Of a stretch of 64,000 nt of DNA, positions 8,892-17,873 are shown piece after piece. The stretch comes from Gemmatimonadota bacterium. Its GTDB lineage: Bacteria; Latescibacterota; UBA2968; GCA-2709665. How positions within the stretch are numbered: the stretch's first letter is position 1; each line of letters begins with the position of its first letter. The DNA lies in contig JAPPNU010000003.1 of the NCBI GenBank assembly GCA_028873695.1, forward strand, positions 1-64,000, read 5' to 3'. The position numbers were made by a program, and so were the translations under genes. Under the pieces are notes generated by a model, which had not been told where the DNA came from, did no database searches, and saw only the letters and a list, made by a program, of their open reading frames with translations.

Positions 8892-10076
8892 TCAGCTTCG
8901 CCCCGGTGCAAACGGCACCAGGCTCGCGCCCGACGGCCTCGGCCCACGTGGCCTGATCGGCAGGCTTTCGTACGAGCGATACCGGATATCGAGACGCGGC
9001 GTCTCCACCCTCACGTGACCCCTGTGGCGGGAGTCCATCAGCGCATCCAGGGCCCCGCTCACCAGGAGCGTGCGCTCTACCGGGTACGGCGGCTTGCCGG
9101 TAAGGAAGAGTTCGTGGATGTTTCTGCCGAGATAGCTGAAATGGGCGTGGGGATCGTCCGGCAGGAACACCTCCATCCCCCGCACGCCGCCCGGTTCGCG
9201 TCCGGCGTATCCGAACCCCTGCGTGTATCCGTTCAACATCAGGGTAGCCGCTTTCAACCCGTCGGCGTACTCCAGCAGAAAGACCGCCGGATCGGGGCAG
9301 TGGGTTTCCATTGCCCCTTCGGCTTTCGCCTCGATGTATTCGCGCGCGGCATCTGCAAGCTCGCGGGACCATTGCCCCCCGTCGCCGGACCTCCACACGG
9401 CATCGCCTTCCAGGCACTGCACCGCGGCGATGCCGGTCTCGCCGCCCCGCCTGCGTTCGGTCATACACTGCAACAGTTCGAGCGCGTGAAACCCGTAGGA
9501 GTCCAGGCCCGAATACCCGATTGACAACGCCTCTTCCAGCGGCGTATCCAGGTCGTATTCCAGATACGGACGCCTCCAGGCCAACGACACGGAGGACCCG
9601 GCCAGAAAGGGAACCGCCAACTCCCGCGCCCGGTCGTACATCCACTTCGAGTTTACCCAGTCATACGCCAGGTGTTTGTCGTTGAACACGGGCACGGACC
9701 GGCCGGAAGTCGCAAACACCCCGCATACCTGTTCGAAGAAGTGCCGGCGGGGATACATATGCTGCTGCTTTTCGTTCCAGGCGTAATCCCCGTGCTCGCC
9801 GATGATCAGCACGCCGTCGACCGCGAGATTCGCTCCGTTCAGCGTCAATGCCTTCGGAATGCTGTTGTAGACCGGCACACCGTGTTCTTTTGCGAGTTCC
9901 AGGCCCACGTCATTCTCATGGACCTGGTCCATGTACATCGACGCGATCTCCACCTGAGGGGGTATCAACCCGTCATCAGACGGAAAGCCCTTTAAAAACT
10001 TGGTAATGATGACGTCGGCATGGGAACGCGGATAGTACGTCGTCGCAATCGCCGCGATCTTCTTCAATTCGGACAT
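8892..10076 (-). CDS. Conserved hypothetical protein, possibly Gfo/Idh-associated
   Basis: A 394-residue cytoplasmic protein. It resembles a family of unknown function that I have met beside sugar oxidoreductases. Characteristic segments are the N-terminal IAAIATTYYPRSHADVI, the central GVLIIGEHGDY, VPVFNDKHLAYDW and HALELLQCM, and a C-terminal NGYTQGF region. It lacks a GxGxxG nucleotide-binding loop, so despite a Rossmann-like start I do not call it an oxidoreductase. GAGGGGC precedes the ATG. It is the first gene of the minus-strand run leading to the Gfo/Idh/MocA gene and the queF pair. Confidence 0.75.
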   Translation of the reverse strand: MSELKKIAAIATTYYPRSHADVIITKFLKGFPSDDGLIPPQVEIASMYMDQVHENDVGLELAKEHGVPVYNSIPKALTLNGANLAVDGVLIIGEHGDYAWNEKQQHMYPRRHFFEQVCGVFATSGRSVPVFNDKHLAYDWVNSKWMYDRARELAVPFLAGSSVSLAWRRPYLEYDLDTPLEEALSIGYSGLDSYGFHALELLQCMTERRRGGETGIAAVQCLEGDAVWRSGDGGQWSRELADAAREYIEAKAEGAMETHCPDPAVFLLEYADGLKAATLMLNGYTQGFGYAGREPGGVRGMEVFLPDDPHAHFSYLGRNIHELFLTGKPPYPVERTLLVSGALDALMDSRHRGHVRVETPRLDIRYRSYESLPIRPRGPRPSGASLVPFAPGRS

Positions 10077-10367
10077 TTGTAATAGCCCCTCGAATCAACG
10101 GTCGAACAGGTGGTTCGTACACTCCGCGACAGAAAGGGAAAGGGTGCGTCGGTCCACGGCATACGCCTGAATCGTGCCGGGAAAGCACGGGCACGCCGCC
10201 CGATCCGCCGGGCAAATATGAATCGGGCCGGAGTCGATGTCAAGGTGAATTGAACTTCGCGGAGTCGGGACAACGCCCGGCTCATGCGCCTTGATTTTGA
10301 AGGATTGATCTTCTATTTTGGTGTCGCGGATCAGGATGCCGATTTTCGACACCACGGGACGCTTGAT
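10077..10367. other. Divergent intergenic region
   Basis: About 290 bases between the divergently transcribed unknown gene (start 10076) and kbl (start 10368). Promoters for both should lie here. I see no clear -35/-10 pair, riboswitch or repeat. An open frame in frame with kbl extends back to 10284, but it is not similar to known Kbl N termini. Confidence 0.4.
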
Positions 10368-11555
10368 ATGGCTTTTACAGGCATGAAATCATGGTTGAGA
10401 GACGAACTGAAATCCATCCGGGAAAACGGACTCTACAAAACCGAGACGCAAATCGTCACACCGCAGAATACGCTGATCAGGACCCCGGCTGGTGAATCGA
10501 TCAACTTTTGCGCCAACAACTACCTGGGGCTGGCCAATCATCCCGAGATCGTGGAAGCCGCGTCGGAAGGACTGGACGCGTACGGATACGGCATGGCATC
10601 GGTTCGCTTTATCTGCGGCACCCAGGATCTGCACAAGACCCTGGAACGCCGTATCTCAGGGTTTCTCAATACGGAAGACACCATACTCTACACGTCCTGC
10701 TTCGACGCGAATGCCGGACTGTTTGAGACCCTTTTGGGCCCTGAAGACGCCGTGATCAGCGATGCGCTCAACCACGCCAGCATTATCGACGGCATCCGGC
10801 TGTGCAGGGCGCGGCGCAGTATCTATCCTCACGCGGACATGGCGCGCCTCGAAGCCCTGCTGAAGGACGCGGCGCACGCCCGTTTCAGGCTGGTCGCCAC
10901 CGACGGCGTGTTTTCCATGCACGGGGACGTCGCGCCGCTCGAGGAGATCTGCCGACTCGCGGACGCCCACGATGCGCTGGTTATGGTGGACGACTCCCAT
11001 GCCACCGGCTTTCTGGGCGCCAACGGACGCGGTACGCCGGAATTCCGCGGCGTTGAAGACCGGATCGATATCCTGACCGGCACGCTTGGAAAGGCCCTGG
11101 GAGGCGCCTCCGGCGGGTTTACGACCGGGCGGGGAGAAATCATCGAGTATCTGCGTCAACGCTCCCGCCCCTACCTTTTTTCCAACACGCTGGCGCCGCC
11201 GATCGTCGCGGGCGGACTGAAAGCGCTGGATCTCGTACAGACGCGGCCGGAATACCGGCGCAATCTGATGCAGAACACCGCGTACTTCAGGAAGACGATG
11301 CGGAAACGCGGTTTCCGGATTGCTGACGGCGTCCACCCCATCGTCCCGATCATGCTCGGAGATGAACAAAAGACCGTACGCATGGCGCAGGCAATGAACG
11401 AGCGCGGCATCTTCGTCGTGGGCTTCAGCTATCCCGTGGTGCCCAGAGGCGAAGCCCGCGTCCGCGTCCAGATCTCCGCGGCCCACACCCGAATTCAGCT
11501 GGACCGCGCCATCGACACCTTTGCGGACGTCGGAAAGTCCCTCGGTATCGTATAA
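10368..11555 (+). CDS. kbl: Glycine C-acetyltransferase (2-amino-3-ketobutyrate CoA ligase)
   Basis: A 395-residue PLP enzyme of the alpha-oxoamine synthase family, co-linear with E. coli Kbl. It shares [25 protein letters not shown] and [12 protein letters not shown]. Asp208 and His211 of VDDSHATGF contact PLP, and Lys242 in [10 protein letters not shown] is the Schiff-base lysine. It splits 2-amino-3-ketobutyrate with CoA to glycine and acetyl-CoA. A threonine dehydrogenase normally feeds it, but no Tdh is adjacent; the next gene is a FabG-like SDR. The start is set by comparison of length with the 398-residue E. coli enzyme; the ATG at 10383 is an alternative. Confidence 0.95.
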   Translation: MAFTGMKSWLRDELKSIRENGLYKTETQIVTPQNTLIRTPAGESINFCANNYLGLANHPEIVEAASEGLDAYGYGMASVRFICGTQDLHKTLERRISGFLNTEDTILYTSCFDANAGLFETLLGPEDAVISDALNHASIIDGIRLCRARRSIYPHADMARLEALLKDAAHARFRLVATDGVFSMHGDVAPLEEICRLADAHDALVMVDDSHATGFLGANGRGTPEFRGVEDRIDILTGTLGKALGGASGGFTTGRGEIIEYLRQRSRPYLFSNTLAPPIVAGGLKALDLVQTRPEYRRNLMQNTAYFRKTMRKRGFRIADGVHPIVPIMLGDEQKTVRMAQAMNERGIFVVGFSYPVVPRGEARVRVQISAAHTRIQLDRAIDTFADVGKSLGIV

Positions 11556-11645
11556 CCCTGACCCTCAATACCTTCCCGCGATTCCGGAAGAGGAAGCGGT
11601 CGCAGCCGCAGCGGCCGCCGCCGGCAACAACGAGAGGACACGCTC

Positions 11646-12413
11646 ATGGAAATGCCCCAGCATCAACCCCTTCGTGACCACGTTGCCATCGTGACCGGGG
11701 CGGGGCAGGGCATCGGCCGGGCCGTCGCCCGGACCCTGGCGGAACAGGGCGCCCACCTCGTCGTGAACGACCTCGACGAGGCCAACGCCGAGAGTACGGC
11801 CGAAGAACTGAGGTCTTCGGTCACCACGGCCTTTCACTTTCAGGCCGATGTCACCGATCCGCCCGGGGTGCAGGCCATGGTCGACTGGACGGCGGACACA
11901 TTCGGCGCCGTCCACATTCTGGTCAACAACGCCGGCATTCTTTTTCCAACCAGCGTCATGGATATTGACGAAGAAGAGTGGGATCGCGTGATCGACGTGA
12001 ATCTCAAGGGCGCCTTCCTCTGCGCCAAAGCCGTCCTCCCGCATATGAGGGAAGCCGGTTGGGGCCGAATCGTCAATTTCTCTTCCACCGCCGGCAAGAA
12101 CGTCAGTACCGTGGGCGGCGCGCATTATACCGCGGCAAAGGCCGGGGTGCTGGGATTCACCCGCCACCTGGCCAGAGAGGTCGCGCCCTACAACATCACT
12201 GTAAACGCCGTTTGCCCGGGTCTGATCGATACCGAAATGGTACGCGGTACCATCGATGAGGAACGAACACGCGCCTATGCGCGGAGCTTCCCCATACCCC
12301 GTCTGGGCAGACCGGAGGAAGTGGCCGACCTGGTGGCATTCCTCGCCTCCGACCAGGCCGCCTACGTTACCGGCGCGTCGCTCGACATCAACGGCGGCGA
12401 TCTGATGATTTAG
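11646..12413 (+). CDS. SDR family oxidoreductase
   Basis: A 255-residue classical short-chain dehydrogenase. The cofactor loop GAGQGIG (18-24), NNAG (94-97), the catalytic serine in NFSS (146-147), Tyr161 and Lys165 (YTAAK), and the NAVCPGLIDTEM segment are all in place. Family members reduce or oxidise hydroxyl/keto groups on varied substrates; an aspartate after the second strand (NDLD) suggests NAD rather than NADP. It follows kbl by 90 bases and precedes the enolase-superfamily gene by 21, so the three probably form one operon. The pairing with kbl raises a role in a hydroxy-amino-acid or sugar-acid route. Confidence 0.92.
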   Translation: MEMPQHQPLRDHVAIVTGAGQGIGRAVARTLAEQGAHLVVNDLDEANAESTAEELRSSVTTAFHFQADVTDPPGVQAMVDWTADTFGAVHILVNNAGILFPTSVMDIDEEEWDRVIDVNLKGAFLCAKAVLPHMREAGWGRIVNFSSTAGKNVSTVGGAHYTAAKAGVLGFTRHLAREVAPYNITVNAVCPGLIDTEMVRGTIDEERTRAYARSFPIPRLGRPEEVADLVAFLASDQAAYVTGASLDINGGDLMI

Positions 12414-12434
12414 TGTTTCGGGAGCATTCACGGA

Positions 12435-13595
12435 ATGCGGATTGAGCGCATAGAGACCTTTCTTGTTCACCCCGGCAGCGCGAAGAACTGGCTTTTCGTC
12501 AGACTGGAGACCGACTCGGGTATCCACGGATGGGGCGAGGCCTACACCCAGCACGACAGGGACCGGAGCGTCCAGATTCACGTGGAGGAACTGGGACGCT
12601 ACCTGACGGGACGATCGCCGTTCGATATCAGGCATTTCACCTACGTGGCCTACACGGACTTCGCCGGCAAGCGGGGCGCGATGGATCTCTATGCCGCCAT
12701 CAGCGCCATCGAGCAGGCCATGTGGGATATTGTCGGCAAGTCTCTCAACCAGCCGGTCTACAACCTGCTCGGCGGCGCCTGCAGGACCAGGATCAAGGTC
12801 TACGCCAATGGTTGGGGAAGCTGGTACGATCCCGGTAAGGGTCTGGAAGAACTTGCCGAACGGGCGGCCTCGGTGGTGGCGAGAGGGTTCACCTCCCTCA
12901 AGTTCGACCCCTTTCCGGGCCCCTGGCGCAGCATCATCGACAGAAAGGACGAACAGACCGCCGTGGACAGGGTCGGGGCCGTGCGCGAGGCCGTGGGGCC
13001 GGACGTGGATATCCTGGTCGAGGTACACCGCAGGCTATCTCCGGCGCATGCGATCCGCGTCGCACGCGGCATGGAGCGGTACAATCCCTTCTGGTACGAG
13101 GAACCGGTTTCGTCCCGGGACCTCGACGGTCTGGTCGAGGCCAGACGAGACATCCGCATCCCGGTTGTCACCGGAGAAGAGCTCTATACGAAGACCGAAT
13201 TCCGCGAGGTCTTCCAGAAACGCGCCGCCGACATCATCAACCCCGACGTCTGCAACTGCGGCGGCATTCTGGAACTTCGCGAAATCGCGGCGATGGCCGA
13301 ATCCTGCCACGTCGCGGTCTCACCGCACAACTACAACAGCACCACCGTGGGGCTGGCCGCAACGATACAGGCCGCGGCCGGCATGCCCAACTTTCTGATT
13401 ACCGAGTACTTTGTGAACTTCGAACCCGCGGGCAATGAAATCGCTGTCGAACCCTTCATCGTCGAAGACGGCTACATCGCGCTTCCCACGACCCCCGGCC
13501 TGGGCATCGACCTGGACGAAGGTGCGCTCGCCGAGCGTCCCTTCCGTTCGTTCCCCGGAAGGACACTGCGGCGCCCGCGCGACGAAGGGCCGTAG
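12435..13595 (+). CDS. Mandelate racemase/muconate lactonizing family enzyme, sugar-acid dehydratase-like
   Basis: A 386-residue enolase-superfamily enzyme closest in layout to galactonate-type dehydratases. It has the capping domain, KFDPF (156-160), the VEVH block (E196, H198), YEEP (E222), TGEEL (E248-E249) and SPHNYN with a catalytic-type histidine (H298). At the first metal ligand, family members usually have Asp; here Glu196 occupies the place, a conservative but notable change. The expected reaction is dehydration of an aldonic acid to a 2-keto-3-deoxy acid. It is the last gene of the kbl-SDR operon. Confidence 0.9.
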   Translation: MRIERIETFLVHPGSAKNWLFVRLETDSGIHGWGEAYTQHDRDRSVQIHVEELGRYLTGRSPFDIRHFTYVAYTDFAGKRGAMDLYAAISAIEQAMWDIVGKSLNQPVYNLLGGACRTRIKVYANGWGSWYDPGKGLEELAERAASVVARGFTSLKFDPFPGPWRSIIDRKDEQTAVDRVGAVREAVGPDVDILVEVHRRLSPAHAIRVARGMERYNPFWYEEPVSSRDLDGLVEARRDIRIPVVTGEELYTKTEFREVFQKRAADIINPDVCNCGGILELREIAAMAESCHVAVSPHNYNSTTVGLAATIQAAAGMPNFLITEYFVNFEPAGNEIAVEPFIVEDGYIALPTTPGLGIDLDEGALAERPFRSFPGRTLRRPRDEGP

Positions 13596-13687
13596 CCGTC
13601 TGTCGTTCACCACCACGTACGGCGGTTCCCGAATCTGACCGACTCAAGCTGAGGACAAACCAGTTATACACGCGAAGGAGACAGAAA

Positions 13688-14725
13688 ATGGAACGTGATG
13701 ACGTGAGAAAGAGATTGGACGCGCTGGAAGACAGACTGCGCTGGCAGAAGCGGGCGATTGCGGGGCTGCTCGTCGTTTTTTTATTCAGCGCAGCGCCGGG
13801 TCTGACCCAGGCGCCGAAGTGGCTTAACCGGACGCTTCCGTCGAAGATGACCTCGCCGGGCTTTCGAGACGGCGCAACTCCCGGCGAGGTGCGATTCGGG
13901 GATCTTTCTCCCGCCCGCGCCGACCTGCCGTTACCGGAGGCCGGCACCGATGGACTGAGCAAGATTGCTCCGGAGCAGATCATCGATGCCGGCGACACGT
14001 TGCGCGTGCGTACACTTCACATTGTAAATGCAAACGGGGACGTCGTGGCGGAAATCGGTTCGGAAGATTCGGGAGACGGGTCGCTGGTAATATGGAACAG
14101 TAACGGCGCCGTTGTTTCGGTTGTGGGCGTAGACAGAAACGGACACGGTACCCTGGGGGTCCTTAATGCGGCGGGCCGGGTCGCGGCTGCCATGGGCGCG
14201 GATCCGTCTGAACAGGCCAATGGATGGGTCGACGCCAGGAGTGCAACGGGTTCGGCGGCCGCACTCGCTTTCGATAATGCCGGAGACGCTGTGATCGCGG
14301 CGTTCAACACCGATGACCAACTGGTCTCCGGATTCGGCATTGACAACAACGGCGCCGGCGCCCTTCGTATTTCGAATGCGGAGGGCGGGGTCATTGCCGC
14401 TATTGGCGCGAATGAGAATGGACACGGTCTCGTCGGGTTCCTCAATGCGTCGGAGCGGGTTGTTGCGGGAATGGGGGCGGATTCGACGGGCGTTGGCGGG
14501 CTGGGTACTGAAGGGGGCAGATTCAGGGCTTCTGTCGATGTGAACGGCAGCGGCGTGGCGGAAACTCGTGGACAAGACGGCGAAATCCGCTGGTCTTCCG
14601 AAACGCCACCCGCAAGTGACAGCGGTACGACCACCGGGCTGATCGGGGACTTCGATCAGGACGGCGACGTGGACTTCAACGACTTCCTCACCTTTACCGC
14701 CAATTTCGGCAAAACCAGCGGGTAG
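13688..14725 (+). CDS. Exported repeat protein with EF-hand/dockerin-like C terminus
   Basis: A 345-residue protein with a short charged coiled-coil start (2-21) and one hydrophobic segment (about 22-38), either a signal anchor or a cleaved signal. The middle (about 110-290) has at least five glycine-rich repeats of 22-26 residues built on the pattern NAxGxVVAxxGxDxxGxGxL. They probably form a repetitive beta fold. The C terminus holds a calcium-binding DFDQDGDVDFNDF loop, as in single EF-hand/dockerin-like tails common in secreted proteins of uncultivated FCB-related bacteria. AAGGAG lies seven bases before the ATG. I infer a surface or envelope role; binding partner unknown. Confidence 0.8.
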   Translation: MERDDVRKRLDALEDRLRWQKRAIAGLLVVFLFSAAPGLTQAPKWLNRTLPSKMTSPGFRDGATPGEVRFGDLSPARADLPLPEAGTDGLSKIAPEQIIDAGDTLRVRTLHIVNANGDVVAEIGSEDSGDGSLVIWNSNGAVVSVVGVDRNGHGTLGVLNAAGRVAAAMGADPSEQANGWVDARSATGSAAALAFDNAGDAVIAAFNTDDQLVSGFGIDNNGAGALRISNAEGGVIAAIGANENGHGLVGFLNASERVVAGMGADSTGVGGLGTEGGRFRASVDVNGSGVAETRGQDGEIRWSSETPPASDSGTTTGLIGDFDQDGDVDFNDFLTFTANFGKTSG

Positions 14726-14847
14726 CGACCCCTCATTTCGACAGGCTCGATGAACGCGCTTCGACGCGTCCGCATCCCGATCGCGACCTCTGTCAGGCCC
14801 CTTTCCATCGCGATGCCGGGACGATACGAAACGAAGGAGTGTTCCCC

Positions 14848-16335
14848 ATGGCTTCGAACAATCCCTTGTTTTTGATTATTGCCGTCTTCGTCGGCATGTT
14901 TTCGGGGGCGGAAATCGCTTTGGCAGCGGAGGAAGACCATTCCGAAGCTTCGGCCGATGGCCGTAACCTGCCGCCCGTGCTTGGCAATGTGGGAAGAAAT
15001 GGCGCGTACGGATATTCCCAATCAGTCGGCTCCGGCATTTCTTTCTCTTCCAGCAAGACCCTGGCTGAGGAAAAGATGAAAGAAGGACTTGCGGAGTTCC
15101 GTACCGGCAAGGACGTGGTATGGCTTTATTATACCGCGGAAGCCAGCGACCCCGAAGGTGACGAAGTGCGGTATATCTGGTCTCAGCTATCTCCTGAAGA
15201 GCCGGTCGCGATCATCGAACAGGATGATTCCTTCGTACCCAGCGGGCAGGCAGTCGACGTTAGCGTATGTACGCCCCCCTCAGGAGCGGAGATCACGCTT
15301 CAGGTCGTAGCAATGGACCGCAACGGCGCCAGGAGCGAACCCAGGTCGGTTATCGTAAACGCCGACGGATGCGCATCAGAAGCGCTCTGGGTGCGATTGT
15401 CCAGATTTGCCGAGTTGCGAGAAGCTGCCAATCGGGGCGATCACAAGTCTCAAAGGGACCTGGCATTAGCATATATCAGCGGCGACGGCGTGTTCAGGAA
15501 TGTAAAAAAGGGGACGGAACTCATGCGGACGCATGCCGAGGCCGGAAATGCTGAAGCCCAGGCTCAGTGGGCTTATTTTCTCGATACGGGAAAGCACAGG
15601 ATAAAAAAAGACAAAAAGAAAGCGCTTGAGTGGTATCGTGCTGCGGCACGGCAGGGTCATGCACATGCACAATATGCCGTGGGGTTCTATGAGAAGGACA
15701 AGCGAGAGGCAGCGAGGTGGTACAAATTGGCGGCCGAGCAGAACAACACTTCTGCCCAGTTCAGTCTGGCAAAGATGCTGGCTGAGGGCGACGGTGTACC
15801 GAGAGATCTGGCTGCGGCGAAGGCATGGATGACGAAATCGGCGGATCAGGGGTACAAACGCGCCAGAACCTGGATAGCAAACTGGGAGGTGGCTACTGCA
15901 TTCGATGCGTCCGGAAACCGGCTTCCTCAATTGACGGCGGTTACCTATGCGGGAGATCATAGACCGACCTCGGTGTCCTATTCCGCCGACAAGATGACGT
16001 ACAAGGACGGGAAGTGGGTCACGGAGGGGGGGCAGACAAAAGCCGCCACAATCGTGTGGCGCAAATTCAACGTTCGAGCTGAAGACTTCGACGGCGAGGC
16101 GATTCGGTACCTCGTTACTCAGACATCTCCAGACACTCCTAAAGCCACAATCGGCGGCCAGCGAAATGTGTTCAAATTTCATGCGTCCGGCAAGGAAGTC
16201 ATGTTCGCGATATGCTTCCCTCAAATTTCCAGTGGCGAATTCACGTTTCAAGTGATCGCCGAGGATAAACGCGGCGGAAGAAGCGCTCCCAGGACAATCG
16301 CGCTCGAGGCGATCAGGTCGGACAAATGCCAGTGA
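14848..16335 (+). CDS. Secreted Sel1-repeat protein with flanking beta domains
   Basis: A 495-residue protein with a signal peptide (about 5-27, cut likely after ALA). An N-terminal domain (about 80-185) and a C-terminal domain (about 385-490) resemble each other: both read as a DPEGD/DFDGE strand, an S-P-x-x-P turn and a closing A-x-D-x-x-G-x-R-S-x-P-R segment, as in PKD- or cadherin-like folds. Between them lie about four Sel1 (TPR-like) repeats, e.g. ALEWYRAAARQGHAHAQY and AARWYKLAAEQNNTSAQF. Sel1 repeats bind proteins. The ATG at 14848 is chosen because AAGGAG lies eight bases upstream; an upstream GTG overlaps that site. Confidence 0.83.
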   Translation: MASNNPLFLIIAVFVGMFSGAEIALAAEEDHSEASADGRNLPPVLGNVGRNGAYGYSQSVGSGISFSSSKTLAEEKMKEGLAEFRTGKDVVWLYYTAEASDPEGDEVRYIWSQLSPEEPVAIIEQDDSFVPSGQAVDVSVCTPPSGAEITLQVVAMDRNGARSEPRSVIVNADGCASEALWVRLSRFAELREAANRGDHKSQRDLALAYISGDGVFRNVKKGTELMRTHAEAGNAEAQAQWAYFLDTGKHRIKKDKKKALEWYRAAARQGHAHAQYAVGFYEKDKREAARWYKLAAEQNNTSAQFSLAKMLAEGDGVPRDLAAAKAWMTKSADQGYKRARTWIANWEVATAFDASGNRLPQLTAVTYAGDHRPTSVSYSADKMTYKDGKWVTEGGQTKAATIVWRKFNVRAEDFDGEAIRYLVTQTSPDTPKATIGGQRNVFKFHASGKEVMFAICFPQISSGEFTFQVIAEDKRGGRSAPRTIALEAIRSDKCQ

Positions 16336-16526
16336 GATTGCACGCGAGAAGTGGATACACTCGCCCGGGCTAGTTGTGGCCTCGCGCGACAGGACGAGAT
16401 CCGGTGTTGCGGGATTGAAGAGTCAGTATGGTTATTTCAGACTGAACGGTAGATCCGGTTTTCGCGCTTCATCACTGAGTTCCCGGTCAGTTCCGAAGCG
16501 ATTCATTGACGTCACCCGAAACGTCC

Positions 16527-17798
16527 ATGTCCCAGCGATCCGAAGGCCCCTCCGACACCCCACCCCGATTTCACGGCGCGCTCACGCCGCTGAACACCCC
16601 CGACTACCGCAGGCTGCTGGCCAGCAACGCCCTCTGGTGGCAGTTCATGTGGATGGAAATCATCGTCGCCGGCTGGCTGGTCCTGGAGCTTACGGACTCG
16701 GCCTGGCAGGTGTCGCTGATCGGTTTCTACCGCATGGCCCCGTTGTTGGTGGTGGGCTTTGTCTCCGGTCCCCTGACCGACCGGTTCGGCCGCCGGAAGA
16801 TCATTATCTTCTCCCAGGTCGTCAACCTTCTCGTATCCCTCCTGATCGCCGTGATTATTCTGGCAGACCGTCTGGCCGTGTGGCATCTGGCCGTCGCCGC
16901 GCTGGTCATGGGTACGACCTGGGCGGTGGACTGGACCGCCCGACGATCGTTGCTGCCGGACCTGGTCGGCAGAGCGCGGACCATGGACGCCATGCTCCTC
17001 GAAGGAATCTCCCAGAACATCACCCGGGTTGCCGGACCCTTTTCCAGCGGCGCGCTCTACGCGACCCTGGGACCCCTCGGCTGTTTTCTGATTCTGACCG
17101 GTATTGCCCTGGCTTCTCTATTGATCCTTTTCCGGCTCTCCAGACAACCCGTCCTGGAGAGAACGCCCACAGACACTCCTTACTGGACCCGGACCGTGGA
17201 AGGGCTGCGCTATATCCGTCGCAATCCGGCGATTCTGGGCGTTACGCTCATTACCGTAGCCATGAACTTCCTGGTCTTTCCCTATCAGGCGCTGCTGCCG
17301 GTGTTCGCGAGAGATATCCTGAATCAGGGCCCGGTCGGCTTCGGTGTGCTCGCGTCCGCCAACGGTGTCGGCGCGTTCGCCGGTCTCTGGATGGTGAGCA
17401 GGCTCCGCCGCTACGTTGGAATCAGCTGGCTCTATGCAGGCGGCTCGTTTCTGATGGCCGCCGCCGTGGCTGCGTTTTCGATTTCGACCGGCTTCTATCT
17501 TTCGCTGGGACTTCTTACCGTATCGGGAATCGGCCACGCGGCCTTCGGTCTTCTCCAGAGCACCATCGTCCTGCTGTTGGCGCGTGACGACATGCGCAGT
17601 CGCGCAATGGGCGGTGTCGTGCTCGCTATCGGCACGGGTCCCCCGGGGCGCCTGAGCGCGGGCGCGCTGGCCGAACGCTTCGGCGCGCCATTCGCCGTGG
17701 GTTCGACGTGCGCCATCGCGTCGCTGTTCGTCGTTGCGGTCACGCTTGCGATGTCGGGTTTTCGGAACGCTTCGGCCGCACGGGAAGCGGATTCATAA
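16527..17798 (+). CDS. MFS transporter
   Basis: A 423-residue integral membrane protein with about twelve hydrophobic segments. The conserved loop between helices 2 and 3 reads GPLTDRFGRRK, the MFS signature. It resembles the drug-efflux-like group with an ENTS/MFS_3 appearance (WQFMWMEIIVAGWLVLELTDSAW start). The substrate is unknown. The ATG at 16527 is taken as the start; a TTG seven codons upstream is also open, and neither has a strong ribosome-binding site. A bidirectional terminator separates it from the convergent adenosine-kinase-like gene. Confidence 0.88.
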   Translation: MSQRSEGPSDTPPRFHGALTPLNTPDYRRLLASNALWWQFMWMEIIVAGWLVLELTDSAWQVSLIGFYRMAPLLVVGFVSGPLTDRFGRRKIIIFSQVVNLLVSLLIAVIILADRLAVWHLAVAALVMGTTWAVDWTARRSLLPDLVGRARTMDAMLLEGISQNITRVAGPFSSGALYATLGPLGCFLILTGIALASLLILFRLSRQPVLERTPTDTPYWTRTVEGLRYIRRNPAILGVTLITVAMNFLVFPYQALLPVFARDILNQGPVGFGVLASANGVGAFAGLWMVSRLRRYVGISWLYAGGSFLMAAAVAAFSISTGFYLSLGLLTVSGIGHAAFGLLQSTIVLLLARDDMRSRAMGGVVLAIGTGPPGRLSAGALAERFGAPFAVGSTCAIASLFVVAVTLAMSGFRNASAAREADS

Positions 17799-17799
17799 G

Positions 17800-17823
17800 A
17801 AAACCGCCCTTCAGGGGCGGTTT
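17800..17823. terminator. Bidirectional terminator between convergent genes
   Basis: A hairpin pairs AAACCGCCC with GGGCGGTTT around a 4-5 base loop. On the minus strand it is followed by TTTTCTT and on the plus strand by TTTCACC. It serves the MFS gene (plus, stop at 17798) and the PfkB gene (minus, stop at 17874). Confidence 0.8.
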
Positions 17824-17873
17824 CACCTTCATCCATCATATTTTCAACCTGTTAGAATTTCACCGGCGAAGAA

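Noticed and set aside
11565..13028. 487-codon minus-strand open frame
   Set aside because: Shadow of the SDR and dehydratase genes.
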